A stretch of DNA of 64,000 nt. Source: Spisula solida (lineage: Eukaryota; Mollusca; Bivalvia; Venerida; Mactridae). Shown here piece by piece: positions 11,981-24,535 of the stretch; within the stretch, counting starts at the first letter, position 1; every line of letters begins with the position of its first letter. The notes under the pieces were generated by a model, which saw only the letters and a list, made by a program, of their open reading frames with translations, was not told the DNA's origin and searched no databases. The position numbers and the translations under genes are program-made. Where the stretch lies: the NCBI GenBank assembly GCA_947247005.1, contig OX365944.1, positions 27,627,501 through 27,691,500 on the forward strand, read 5' to 3'.

Positions 11981-12616
11981 ATGGCAAGTGGTTTTAACCA
12001 TTTGATATCAATGGGTGGTATCAGCAAAAATACTATTCCTTTTACGCACGCTTTATTGAAGGACATCCCTCACCAAATGTTATCATCCAATACACGATTT
12101 TTCGCGCAAATTGTCCATGTGCATAGCAACGAAGAGACACGTAAACCTAGTAAAGGGTTTCTTGGGAATTTAAAAAAATTTGGGTGGAGCAAACACTGGG
12201 TCGATCACTTCGTTCCTTTAAGAACCAGTGACATTTTAGTGCTAGACCTATATAAAGGAACCAGTGACATTTTAGTGCTATACCTATATAAAGGAACCAG
12301 TGGCATTTTAGTGCTAGACATATCAAAAGGAACCAGTGACATTTTAGTGCTATACCTATATAAAGGAACCAGTGGCATTTTAGTGCTATACCTATATAAA
12401 GGAACCAGTGACATTTTAGTGCTAGACCTATATAAAGGAACCAGTGGCATTTTAGTGCTATACCTATATAAAGGAACCAGTGACATTTTAGTGCTAGACC
12501 TATATAAAGGAACCAGTGGCATTTTAGTGCTAGACCTATATAAAGGAACCAGTGACATTTTAGTGCTAGACCTATATAAAGGAACCAGTGGCATTTTAGT
12601 GCTAGACCTATATTAA
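11981..12616 (+). other. 211-codon open frame running into the 36-bp minisatellite
   Basis: The first 80 codons (11981-12220) are unique sequence starting with MASGFNHLISMGG; the rest is about 11 copies of a 12-residue unit reading TSDILVLDLYKG or TSGILVLDLYKG. I recognise no domain, signal peptide or splice pattern in the unique part. The 36-bp unit is a multiple of three and has no stop in this frame, and the opposite strand is also open (12594-12205), so the frame is probably an accident of the array. A conserved unique N-terminus in related species would be needed to call it a gene. Confidence 0.15.
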
Positions 12617-12652
12617 GGAACCAGTGAAATTTTAGACCCAGACCTACACTAA
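12221..12652. repeat. 36-bp minisatellite, 12 copies
   Basis: Units begin with GGAACC at 12257, 12293, 12329 and so on every 36 bp to 12617, preceded by one diverged unit at 12221. The core is CCAGTGACATTTTAGTGCTA then GACCTATATAAA. From the third unit on, CAGTGAC and CAGTGGC variants alternate strictly, which makes a 72-bp higher-order unit. The final unit is diverged (GAAATTTTAGAC). Confidence 0.95.
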
Positions 12653-14289
12653 AACGATTTAAAAACGCACCACTTATGAAATATAAATTTTATGGATGAA
12701 AACGTAAATATATGGTTATTAAACTTTATGTGAAAAAAACTTCAGTCTATACGCAACGAGTTATGTCAAGTTCATGTAATTATCGCGAGTTTGAAATAAA
12801 TCATTATATGGTTACCAGAGGGACCCATGAAAATGAAAGTCGCATTTCACAAGTGAGTATATGAACCTGCTGCATTGCTACATGCACGTGACCGCTCTCC
12901 CACAATGATAACCTACATTATATAATAGGATAGCAATCATGTTCTGTGTTATGTTTCCCCACTCTTCCAGCAGCACTTAACTTAAATTATAATGATATGT
13001 AGCTGTGGCTGCCATGCTCAAACCGTATGACCGGGTTCAGGTTCTAGATGTGCTCAATGTGTGAACTGGAGATTTTCAAGTCAAATTTAGCATAGCAGTT
13101 TTGATGATTGTCGTCAATCTGTTAAGATATTTCCCGCGTTGCGTCTACGACACCTTAAACCAATACCACGAAGACGGTTGAAGACTATACATTCGCGAAC
13201 AAAGCTCGAAACGGGCGAAAATCGTTCCAAATTGTACTTAAAAGATTTTTCTTTTTATTGATAATTATGAAAGGAATAAGGCAATAATGTACATTTGTGT
13301 ACTATGGACTAATCCACTGACACCCGGAATTCGTCTGACACCGTGTACAGTCATGTGGAAACATTTCGAGTGACATATCATTTGCATTGTTGTCTCCTGA
13401 CTCAGGGTCACAACCTTCGGCTGGTCTGATCGTGCTCGGTCTTTGACTTTGCCATTCGACAAGAATCGATGTTCTTAGCACACACTCGATGTGTAGTGGC
13501 AGCTGGACCGCTATGTTACGACACCGTGGCTCATTTTAGCTTGTAGCAAACCTAAAAGCATCCGAAAATATTGTTTTTTCAATGTGTTAACCTAAAGTGT
13601 ACCATTGAAAGTCAATATCGTTCTGTTATGTTGACGCAATCGAGCTGCACGTGCAAAACATGCAAACTCAGAGAAGTGTTGCTGGCGGGGTATTCCGAAT
13701 GATACAATTTCCATTTTTTTGTCTTAGTTAAAGATTATGAACTGGAGAGAAAATGTCAACTACAAATGTATTAATTAAGTTCAGTTATTTTTCATACTGG
13801 TGCGTTTTAAATCTGTTGAGAGTATATAAAGAAAGCAGTGACATTTTAGAGCTGGACCTATCTAAAGGAACCAGTGACATTTTAGTGCATTTACATGTCA
13901 ATGTACACATGCTTGTTCATTCAACAGTCGTGAAGTCACATGCAGTTAAGCATCAGTTAGTACGAATACTAATTAAATCGATTGATTGCCAGGAAATTAA
14001 GTAAGTTCGTGTGCCAATCTATGACGGTAGAACATCGATATTAATACCTAATATGTCGATGAATGGTTTTGATTTGTACTGCATAAGACATCAAGTTGAA
14101 TACCGGTTGATACATTGAGTGGAAAAGACATCTCTGATAATTGCACAATTTCCATTCACTAAATAGATCCTGGTTTCAAGTACAGTATACAATATCATGT
14201 TGTATTCATAACCCGCTTCCGATAATTACACTCAATCTAGACATTGATTGATACAAATACAACAAAGATGACCAATGTGTGAATTATTG
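12653..14289. other. Gene-free stretch with orphan 36-bp units
   Basis: Positions 13829-13890 hold about 1.6 diverged units of the 36-bp minisatellite (GCAGTGACATTTTAGAGCTG, then CCAGTGACATTTTAGTGC). The frame at 13753-14004 runs through them and is not recognised. I see nothing else. Confidence 0.6.
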
Positions 14290-14290
14290 C

Positions 14291-15711
14291 GCCTGAGTGA
14301 AGGTTACAGGAAGCAATGTGTACGCCTGAGTGAAGGTTACAGGAAGCAATGTGTGTGCGCCTGAGTGAAGGTGATAGGAAGCAATGTGTTTACGCCTGAG
14401 TGAAGGTGATAGGAAGCAATGTGTGTGCGCGTGGGTGAAGGTTATAGGAAGCAATGTGTGTGCGCCTGAGTGTAGGTGATAGGAAGCAATGTGTTTACGC
14501 CTGAGTGAAGGTGATAGGAAGCAATGTGTGTACGCGTGGGTGAAGGTTATAGGAAGCAATGTGTGTGCGCCTGAGTGAAGGTTACAGGAAGCAATGTGTG
14601 TACGCCTGAGTGAAGGTTACAGGAAGCAATGTGTGTGCGCCTGAGTGAAGGTTATAGGAAGCAATGTGTGTGCGCGTGGGTGAAGGTTACAAGAAGCAAT
14701 GTGTGTACGCCTGAGTGAAGGTTAAAGGAAGCAATGTGTGTGCGCCTGAGTGAAGGTTACAGTAAGCAATGTGTGTACGCCTGAGTGAAGGTTATAGGAA
14801 GCAATGTGTGTGCGCCTGAGTGAAGGTTACAGGAAGCAATGTGTGTACGCCTGAGTGAAGGTTACAGGAAGCAATGTGTGTGCGCCTGAGTGAAGGTTAC
14901 AGGAAGCAATGTGTGTACGCCTGAGTGAAGGTTACAGGAAGCAATGTGTGTGCCTGAGTGAAGGTTACAGGAAGCAATGTGTGTGCGCCTGAGTGAAGGT
15001 TACAGGAAGCAATGTGTGTACGCCCGAGGGAAGGTTACAGGAAGCAATGTGTGCGCCTGAGTGAAGGTTACAGGAAGCAATGTGTGTACGCCTGAGTGAA
15101 GGTTACAGAAAGCCATGTGTGTGCGCCTGAGTGAAGGTTACAGGAAGCAATGTGTGTACGCCTGAGTGAAGGTTACAGGAAGCAATGTGTGTACGCCTGA
15201 GTGAAGGTTACAGGTAGCAATGTGTGTACGCCTGAGTGAAGGTTACAGGAAGCAATGTGTGTGCGCCTGAGTGAAGGTTACAGGAAGCAATGTGTGTACG
15301 CCTGAGTGAAGGTTACAGGAAGCAATGTGTGTACGCCTGAGTGAAGGTTACAGGAAGCAATGTGTGTACGCCTGAGTGAAGGTTACAGGAAGCAATGTGT
15401 GTACGCATGGGTGAAGGTTACAGGAAGCAATGTGTGTACGCCTGAGTGAAGGTTACATGAAGCAATGTGTGTACGCCTGAGTGAAGGTTACAGGAAGCAA
15501 TGTGTGTACGCCTGAGTGAAGGTTACAGGAAGCAATGTGTGTACGCCTGAGTGAATGTTACAGGAAGTAATGTGTGTACGCCTTAGTGAAGGTTACAGGA
15601 AGCAATGTGTGTGCGCCTGAGTGAAAGTTACAGGAAGCAATGTGTGTACGCCTGAGTGAAGGTTACAGGAAGCAATGTGTGTACGCATGGGTGAAGGTTA
15701 CAGGAAGCTTA
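14291..15711. repeat. 35-bp minisatellite, about 40 copies
   Basis: The unit reads CCTGAGTGAAGGTTACAGGA then AGCAATGTGTGTACG. Adjacent units at 15301 and 15336 give a period of 35 bp. Variants include TGCG for TACG, CGTGGGTGAAGG for CCTGAGTGAAGG, and AGGTGATAGG or AGGTTATAGG for AGGTTACAGG. These non-consensus units concentrate at the left end (14345-14570), while 15150-15500 is almost uniform. Some units are 30 or 33 bp, with deletions in the GTGTGT run. Short frames at 14284-14559 and 15640-15846 are artefacts of the repeat. Confidence 0.95.
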
Positions 15712-16145
15712 AGTGCAAAAAGGGACATCAACAAAATGATGGATATAGTTACCGTCTCCTTTGCATGTGTTGTGGTCATGATGGTTAACACGTATGCAAA
15801 TGGTCAAAGCAATATGTCAATGCACTTTGATAATAATAGAGGTTAAAAACGTGTACCTAAATTTTACATTTGCACTAAGTTGAAAAAGGGTATGTAATTT
15901 CAACAAAATACTTGATACAGATACCTTGTACTGTGTATGGGTTGGGGTCATAATTGTAAAAAAGTATGCAAAATATTAAAGCAATATGTCGATTGAATTT
16001 GGAAACATAAGACGTTAAAAACTTGAACCTCAACTTTAACATATAGGTATTACGCCGACGCCGATGCGGACGCCTACGCCAACGTCAACGCCGACGCCGA
16101 TGTCTGGTTAGTGCAATAGCCCCCCTATTCTGGAGCTAAAATGTG
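15712..16145 (+). repeat. Mollusc-type interspersed repeat with GCCGAC tract
   Basis: Two diverged modules of about 160-170 bp follow each other (around 15716-15865 and 15882-16045), sharing AAAAAGGG, ACAAAATGATG or ACAAAATACTTG, a GTCAT phrase, AGCAATATGTC and GACGTTAAAAAC-like ends. They lead into a GC-rich tract at 16050-16100 with ACGCCGACGCCGATG and related hexamers, ending at GGAGCTAAAA. I know this layout from bivalve genomes. It is non-coding. The 35-bp minisatellite abuts it directly. Confidence 0.65.
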
Positions 16146-17757
16146 TTATCCGAATGCAATGCACGATACAAAACCAATGTTGGCTTTTAATCACTCTAAA
16201 TGATAAATCATGTTGTTATGCGATCGTTTTCTATCTGTCTGTACAAGATATACCAAATATGTTATATGTATGAAGAATACATTAAAGACAATAATTTTGG
16301 AACAGTTTTGCTCAGCTAGTTTTCAAAATATTCATAGATTTGGGGTATCCCTAAAACAGAATTAGCATGTTGGCTCCTAAAAGCACACACGTAAGTCCCA
16401 CACTTTTGCTTAGGGTGAGTGCGCTTGCAGGATTCCCAGAAAATAACGAGACAACATTTTATTACAAACTAAACTGAATTACACGTAGGAAAGACCAATT
16501 AAAACATATGTAAAATTATATTGCAATAACATAAATACATTGAGCGATAGTGTGCTTTGCTTTAGGTGAGGCGTTTTTAATGGGACTGCCTCACGTTTTT
16601 GTGTATTGTAAAAATAAAATAAAATTGTCAAATATTCGCGTTATTTTGGTATAGTTGCCTGTATATGCCATAAACAACCACACTGACATCTAAAATAACT
16701 TGCGAAACATCGGCATTTTGTAGTTATTCAGTATTTTTACATCAAAAATTCTATTGGGTATTAATACCCTATAGAATTAACACTACTATTACTTAAATTG
16801 CCTGAAATGTGTTCGCATTTGATGAAAACGAATGGAAAACGAACCTAATACCTCACTGATGTTTACGCTGTAGTTTGCTGATGTTACAATTCACAAAGCA
16901 TGTTGGAAGGAAACTTAGCGATTTTTTTTCAAGAAAAAAATACTCAGTGGGCGATATCGAGAGTGGTTAAAATTGCTTATTTGCACCAAATCTTTCATAA
17001 AGCAACCGTCAGTGGCTTTCTATTACACAAATACTTGGTTAGGTTAGAAAATCACGATATACAAAATTTTTAGCCAATTCTGTGAGGCAGCACCTTTAAA
17101 GTCCTTGAGTGTATGCTGTGAATAATAATATCCTGAGTATGTCTGTCACAAAATATCTTCCAGTTGGTTGTGTTAAGACATGTAAGATGGTTTGACATCT
17201 AATCAAAAACGTACTTTTCAAGGTTGTTAAATGCGGATGTAATGCGGACAAGTGTCCCCACAGACATTAAAGAAATGATTGGCTTCATATAGATATTCAT
17301 TGTGATGATGTGGTCAAATGTAAGCATGCCTGTACCGATAAAATATTTGACGTAAGGGTCACCAAAACTCTACCAAATATATAGCGCTATAGAGCGTTTT
17401 ACTACGTCTATGAAACGACACACTACCAACGAGCAGTACTCACCGAAAGCATAACGTTTCTTAGAACTTTGCTAGCGCTTTCTTGTGCAACTGACCGCTA
17501 TAATCGGTCATTCGACTGGGCTGTTTCGTGGAGCAGGTTATAATCTCATACCCGTCCCTTACATAATGTACAGTACTACTACCACAAGCCTAAGAAATTA
17601 TATCACAACATACGTACATTTGAAATCCGAAATAGTTTGCCCATGATATGAAACGGAGAATGGTTTCGATCAGGTCTGTCTGTACTACATAAAACCATCA
17701 ATATATCTACCATTAACAGAGTTTAAGTTGTATGTTCAGTAATGTTCTCTAATTGGT
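16146..17757. other. Gene-free stretch
   Basis: The only structure seen is a perfect 14-bp palindrome GGGTATTAATACCC near 16758, inside a longer imperfect palindrome (CTATT flanking on the left, TATAG on the right). No gene recognised. Confidence 0.6.
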
Positions 17758-17912
17758 CCTTGTTTTGGTTTTCATGACTGTAGTTGTTGTTGTAGTGAAT
17801 GGTATGGGTTAAAATATAAAAAAAAATACGGACATCACAATCTGGAGCTTGTTCAAAAACATATAGTTCACTACAATCAACAAAAACAACACCGTCATGA
17901 AAAGCAAGACAA
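17758..17912. repeat. Foldback element with about 40-bp imperfect arms
   Basis: The left arm at 17759-17800 (CTTGTTTTGGTTTTCATGAC onward) pairs with the right arm at 17867-17910 (ending GTCATGAAAAGCAAG). Both include GTAGTGAA or its complement. The loop is about 65 bp. It is probably a small hairpin-type MITE; no target duplication was found. Confidence 0.6.
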
Positions 17913-18750
17913 TGACTGAGACCTGGTGTACTAAGTACTACTGTAATTATGGGGACGGGAATCAGACTATAATCTCCTCTTAGAAACCCGCGCCTAGGCG
18001 CAAAAGCCTATGTTTTCCGCTTCGTCCGCTACGTAGTACTTTTTTGAAGCAAGTCGTTTCCTAGCAAAGCTCTACCGGCGCGGCTTTCAAACATCGAAAA
18101 AGAAGAATAATATATCAGACTTGGAAAACAGCAAAACTCACCTAAGTAAACCTTACCAAGACATACAACAGAACGACCATAAAAGGTTATTTCAAAACGA
18201 ATCAGTGATAAATGCGGCTTTTTTATCGAGACAATATGTCGTACATGCATCAAAAAAAGGTTGACAATAGGGCACTCGCCTTGTTAGGGACAACGACAAA
18301 ATGTCAGAGGGGTTAAAGCTTGATGTTTACACCCTCCCCTTGTTAGGGGTTCTAGTGGTCGAGTAGAAGTAGGGAACAAGTAGAAATATTCCAACAAATA
18401 CTAGTCAGTTTACAGTATTCAAACAGAAGAAGAGATGAAACGTTGTTAGCTTCATTTCCTAAATGAATACAGGCTAAAATTTAGTTAGGCTGTGTCTCTC
18501 TGTAAGACAGTATTACCATAACGTGCACCGAATCTCTTATTTAAATAATGTACACGTTTTATCAAATACCCATAGTATAGGTACTTGACGGCCTACTCAA
18601 TGTCACACAAATCTCAAACAGTCTTGATGTTGGTCTTAAACAACATTAAACAGTATGGCATATATTATATACTATATATATCGTTCTGTCTTGCATTCTC
18701 AGCAAATGCCATTTGGAGAGTATTTTACATAAATTATTACATTAGCCCGT
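17913..18750. other. Gene-free stretch
   Basis: Nothing recognised. The phrase CTTGTTAGGG occurs at 18280 and 18339. The minus-strand frame at 18029-18253 has no family resemblance. Confidence 0.5.
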
Positions 18751-18763
18751 CTAGTATTTAGTA

Positions 18764-19115
18764 GAGGGTCACCAAAGAACGGTTCAACCATGTGTGCTAA
18801 ATTATTTTGAAATCGGAACATTAGTTTCTTGAAAGAAGGTTTTCCATTTGTTCTGTAAAGCAATATACAAAACAATGCACCTCACCACATGGCCGCCTAG
18901 TTATTGAGTTATTTTGACGACTTACAGTTTTTAAAAACACGTGGTGAAGGGTCATCAAAGTATTATGTTTAAATCGGACCAGTTGGTTTCAGAGACATGG
19001 TGTTAATGTTTTGGTAACTATATCAACCTGAATTGATCTCGTTAATATGTTTCATCAATAGAAGAATGGCATTTCGTTAACTTCGAGGGGTTCTGTGATA
19101 TAAGCTCACCAAAGA
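18764..19115 (+). repeat. Old tandem repeat with GGGTCACCAAAG modules
   Basis: The landmarks GAGGGTCACCAAAG (18765), GAAGGGTCATCAAAG (18946) and AAGCTCACCAAAG (19103) recur at about 180 and 155 bp. Each of the first two is followed by an AAATCGGA phrase and a TTCTTGAAAG or TTTCAGAGA phrase. Such modules are familiar from mollusc genomes. The copies are strongly diverged. Confidence 0.45.
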
Positions 19116-22100
19116 GAGTCTAACTCATTAATGACTCTCGTCCATGAATTCTAGCAGCGGGTAGTCTAATCTTGACTATTTTATAACAATCCACAGTACC
19201 GCTTGCGTTCCTGATGATAACAGTAAGCCGTCGACCACATGAAAGTATTAAGTGTTGAAATCACTGCAACCTGAGACTCTTATAGCGACATAGTTTTTGT
19301 TAGATATTTGACGTCTCTTGTTAACAAATATTTAGTCTTTAGCTAACTATGATCTATTCATTGACGTTGAAATGTATTGTAATGTATATTCAAATAGCCA
19401 TTTAACGTCGTTTCAACTTCAATCCTGGACCTTGAACCGATTTGTTTTGCAAATTCACAACGGTTATTTGGTTGTGTCATAATAATGGTAATATTCTGGC
19501 CATGTTAAGATCAACTTATTAGCGAGACATCCATAGTTAATTTATTATTTTAAGTCAGGCAATTTCCATTTTTTTGATATTCAAACAAACTAAGTTTTGG
19601 GTATTGACATAAATTGCTCTTGAATACGCGAGATAATTGTGCTTTATTGCACCCATGTACATGTATATTTCAGAACGCACTGCTGAAGCATCATTCAGGT
19701 TGATTTAACTAAATTTGATATTATTTGAATAAACATATCGCCTTTGAATAACAGTTATTTCATTCGGGGGACTTTATAAATGTCTTTTTCGTAAAGTTTT
19801 GGAGCAACATCTTGTGTCCTTCCTTCATTTAAAAAAGTGGTTTGGGTAACGGGATACCCATATACATGTAATAAAAAGGTCACTAATCCTTGTTACAATA
19901 GAAAAGACTAATTTATTTTACAAACTCCAAATTAAAAGAATATACATTAGTTTTGTGAAATACTATTCCGAGGATGTGACCTCATAAATGCAAATTATGT
20001 TCATCTGGTATTATTTATAGCCTGGTCAATTTATCTTTTTCCTATTACATCGGTTATTTGAAAGAAGTCACATTTAAAGCAGAGTCGCCGGTAATCTTGC
20101 AATTATTGTACACGAGTCCCTATAGGATATCAGCATGTCGTGTCACATCTCTAATGCCATCAATAACATTCGTCATGTCCAACAAGTCTTTACAACATTT
20201 TAACGTTAAGTTGAAACAGAATGGATAGGATGAGGCAAACAACCAATTTAATTTTATCTTTGATTTAGACATGCGTACACGAATAAGCTATACATTTGAA
20301 GTTATCATACTGTTAAAGTAATGCTATAATTGTTCACAAGTAGTTGTATTGTGTTTTAGCTACTTGATGATTATATACTGTATAATTATAGTATTTACAG
20401 CTAAAAATGTTAGCATATTCCTAATCAAATCCTGCAGCCTCGTAATTTGAAAAAATGTTCTACCAGACCATGCATATTGCAAGTTATTATATGACTGACG
20501 TCCATGTACATGTACTATATTATGGCCTTCGTATTGTTCTGAAAGCTTAGTTTCTGCTATCAATTAATTGACGCTTGCGCCTAAAATACAAACAATTATG
20601 AGGCTGAACTTATTGAAATAATCTTTGATGTTGAGTTCAACAAACAATATTACATCAACTATAATCCTGCGACTATCCCTGTACAAATATCGAGAACAAA
20701 GAGAGTCGGTAATTATTGCTCAGAAAATTAGAAATTTATATCGACCATTAAACCATTTAGTGTGTATAACAAAGCAACAATTATAAGCCGTAATATCAAA
20801 GTTGAACTAAGAGAATGTGCCTACCCTGAGAAACAAGGTACTTCAAACAATAAAAGTTCTCATTCAGATATCGCCATAATATCATATATAACAAACTAAA
20901 ACTTTAGCAAACCACATTAAACCGAGACTCGTCATAAATTCACCTAGTAGTTATCTAGTATGGCGATGCACCTGTATTTCGCGCTGATATCCATTTTAGG
21001 TTTGTCTTGTAATTGTGTAAGTTGAGTATGAACATATCGATTCAATAACGGTTATCCCGTAAAAGGTAAACATGGTACTCTATGAAGGTGTAGAGAAGTT
21101 TACATTATCAAAATGTTCTTTTCAAACGTTAAAAAGTATTTCCCATTTTAAAAGTCCCCATTGTGTTGTTTCGATTTATGTAACATCGTCATTGTAGTGA
21201 ACGTAAGCTCCATTTTGATCAGAAAGCAATGATGTGGCAATTAAGAAGCTGAAGAATAAGTTTGGACATACCGGACGTGTTGAGTATCTTCATGTGCAAA
21301 TCCGATGTCATGTGACGTAAAGTCGACATTTCTGCAACATCCAGCATCTTCACATTCTAGACAGGGTCAGACAGCCCGGCGAATAATTGACACTATAAAT
21401 TCTGCTAATTATCATCGTCAATTGCTCACACCTGTTGCTATTCGGTACCTATCCAGACATGCTACAGAATTAAATACATTTTTATGTGGCACAGGCCAAC
21501 ATTAGGTAGCAGAATTTGTCCATGAGACTTAAAAATCGTACGGTTTTACATAATTATGTTAAAGCAATACATATTGGTGGTTTTGTGACTTTGGAAATCA
21601 AGGTTATTTAATCCTTGAAATAATGAAATCAAGTTTTGTTGTTGTTGAAATTGTTATTAATACACGAAACAATGTGTTATACTTTGTCTACATTTCAATA
21701 CTGAAATTTGAAAGAACATGTATATCGGAGGGCCAGTTAAAAATAACTGAGAATTTCGAAATGATGCTTAGAAAAATAGGTGTTCGTATATTTTCTATAT
21801 ACATTTGTATTAACGTGATTAAAAAAACACATCGTATCTCACGATTGTTATGGCGAATAGCAATTCGATTCTTGTTGCCAGGCAACCAAAGAAGACAACC
21901 CGAGGGCATGCGTTCGTGCTGTGAGTAGAACTAAAGTTTGGGTTAATATGGAAACATAAAGTTATATCCGATATTTGCAAATTTATTATCGTTATTCATC
22001 TATATATCAGATAAATTCATTCCAGTTGATTTGTTTCACCAATAATGCAAATATGCTTGACGAAAACATAAATTGTCATTTTATTTGATGGCATTAAAAC

Positions 22101-22417
22101 CACAATTTTACCCCACCCCATTCTCATACATCAGTAGTTAGTCAAGTTCACAGACAACCACATATGAAGAATACTCTGGTGAACGAGAATGACCCCACCA
22201 CAAAAAACGCATATTTTTTCTACAAACCTCCCTGTCGCTGTCGCGAACGCATACCCCTTTGTGATGTTCTTTGGTTGCTTGGCAAATACATCTATAAGCC
22301 TATATCTGATGACGGAATTCACCAGAAGATCCGCAGCGGATAATATTTGACGATAAATTATTGAAAATACAACTGCAAATACATTGTCAAGGCTTAAATG
22401 AACAACTCTCGGATATT
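19116..22417. other. Gene-free stretch
   Basis: No gene, RNA or clear repeat recognised. The frames at 20360-20563, 21305-21505 and 21623-21928 have no recognisable domain, and the last is open on both strands. Confidence 0.55.
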
Positions 22418-22589
22418 TTTTACCGAGCCTCGTATGCGTGCTTAGAACAGTTGTTTAATGTTTTACCGAGCCTCGTATGCGTGCTTAGAACAGTTGTTTA
22501 ATGTTTTACCGAGCCTCGTATGCGTGCTTAGAACAGTTGTTTAATGTTTTACCGAGCCTCGTATGCGTGCTTAGAACAGTTGTTTAATG
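22418..22589. repeat. 43-bp tandem repeat, four identical copies
   Basis: Copies start at 22418, 22461, 22504 and 22547 with TTTTACCGAGCCTCGTATGC and end with AGTTGTTTAATG. I see no differences among the four, so the array is very young or kept uniform. Confidence 0.97.
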
Positions 22590-24066
22590 TTCAACAATTA
22601 CAGTAAGAATCATGTCTTAGCTTTTCAGATTCAGCGACAGTGCATGTGTTATTGGTATAGATCGCAATGAAGTCCTGTGGATTTAGAAACATCTGGAACT
22701 AATGCATATTTTCTCCCAGTCTGTCACATATCAAAGAAGTAGAAATATAAGTACAGTAGCCCAGCTTATAAGCGGTTGACATAATGGCAGGAAAATATGA
22801 CGCGGAATAGCACCATGAATAAATAACAAGCTTGTAGTAGCAACCCAAATACTTCAAAGAATATACAATATATTCATTCAAGAAAATTGAATTACCCAGC
22901 AACCGATTGTTCAGATGTCACGTGATGCCCTGATAAACCCCACTGCAGATGCATCTACTACAAAATGACAAATAAACTTATGGCACCCTCTCCATTGTAA
23001 CTCTTTGTTTTTATGTTTGTTCAATGTAAAACCGATCGTTCTGTGGAATTTTATGGGTATTGGCTCCTTGCTCTGACTGATAAGGTTTCTAAAATATATG
23101 AACTATTTGATTTGCTCAATGGGCGATTGTTTGTTCTACCAGTCATTTAGGCTATAAAATCTAACCGTCTCCATATGTGCTGCCAATATCAACCCTTCAA
23201 TTGACTTCATATGACGTTCTGAATAGAACCCGACATCGGTAAATGAATGAGCGATTCAAATGTTATTGTCGTCGATATATCTCTATTTCTGTTTCATAAA
23301 TATGTGGTAGAGATTTGTCTAATTCTAGGCTCAATTACTTGGCTACAGTATATGACTGAAATATTGCCGAGATACATGGTGTGCACAGATGAATTCACCA
23401 GGTGATGTCGATATCGTGACTTTGTTATATTAAAGTTGATAGCTTGAATAAGTCACGTAAAACCTTGATCAACGTACGTAAGAGAGAAATAAAGACATGT
23501 GGTTATAAAACTGTTTCATAATTAATTCAATTATGTGGTCAAACTTTAAATGGTTCAAATAGTGAAAAATAGCGTGTTATAATTACTTCAATGTTTATAT
23601 TACATGGATAAAGCATTAATATTTTCTAACAAAGTCACTATGATTTCATTGCTGCATTGTGAATGAGGAGCACGTCAAGTTTCGTGTCATGTTAATGTCC
23701 GGCTGCTAAACGCATAATCAGGGAGGACAAACGTGTTGTCATGCTTCGAAAAAATCTCTTATCAATATTCAATTTAATTTTTTGACGCACTCCAAGGATA
23801 AATACAGTACATCACAGTGTTATACTTACTTCAGAACCAAACAAGTTTCGATTTGAAGAAAAACAAATCTTTCGAAAACTCTTGAAAAGCCTGGATATCA
23901 GTGGAGTCGGCTTCGGGCAAAAACTGGATGCTTTTGCATAAATATTAAGTTGCACGGGTAGCACTTATTCTCGTCTTGAGCGTCGGGAATCGGTCAAAGA
24001 ATTAAATACCTAAATGTTTTCAACTTTGTGTTGACATATTATGTGCTACACACTCGTGATTTAATT
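22590..24066. other. Gene-free stretch
   Basis: Nothing recognised in either strand. The frame at 22699-22902 (67 codons, minus) has no family resemblance. Confidence 0.55.
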
Positions 24067-24149
24067 TTTCCGCATCCGAACTCCTGCCCATGTTTTATTC
24101 ACCGACAAAATACGCGAACATATTTTTATTTCTTAAATATCAAAATACT
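24067..24149 (+). repeat. Copy of an 80-bp dispersed direct repeat
   Basis: TTTCCGCATCCGAACTCCTG and the following 60 bp are nearly identical to 39385-39460. Similarity stops sharply on both sides. Confidence 0.85.
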
Positions 24150-24535
24150 AGGGGTATTTTTTTAGTTATTTTTTTTTAAAGTGGAACAATTTTAAGTACT
24201 CGTATTCCGGTCACTAAAAAAAAAGCAAATGCTTATTTTTCGTTTATTATTACCTAAACAGATTCTGTGAAGAAAGCGAACGAAACTTATTTAACAATCA
24301 TTAAAATTTATGTGTTATTAAATTTTTGTCATCATTTTAAAGCTCAACATGTCTTATTTTTTTGCCATTTCAAGGAAAAATTACATAACATACTAGCTTA
24401 GGAAAACACATCCATCTTGTTTATTAACGTATGCACAACCGTCAAAATTACACCACTAACGCATTCACGTTCCAAGACAACGCATGCAAAAGTTGCCGAA
24501 TTTTCAGTTCCGCTAAATAGAATAGTTTAATATAA

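Noticed and set aside
12205..12594. Minus-strand 129-codon frame
   Set aside because: Pure antisense reading of the 36-bp array.
14284..15846. Frames in the 35-bp array
   Set aside because: The unit is not a multiple of three and the frames are repeat artefacts.
21623..21928. 101-codon frame with an antisense frame of 73 codons
   Set aside because: No recognisable domain, and open in both directions in AT-rich DNA; length is compatible with chance.
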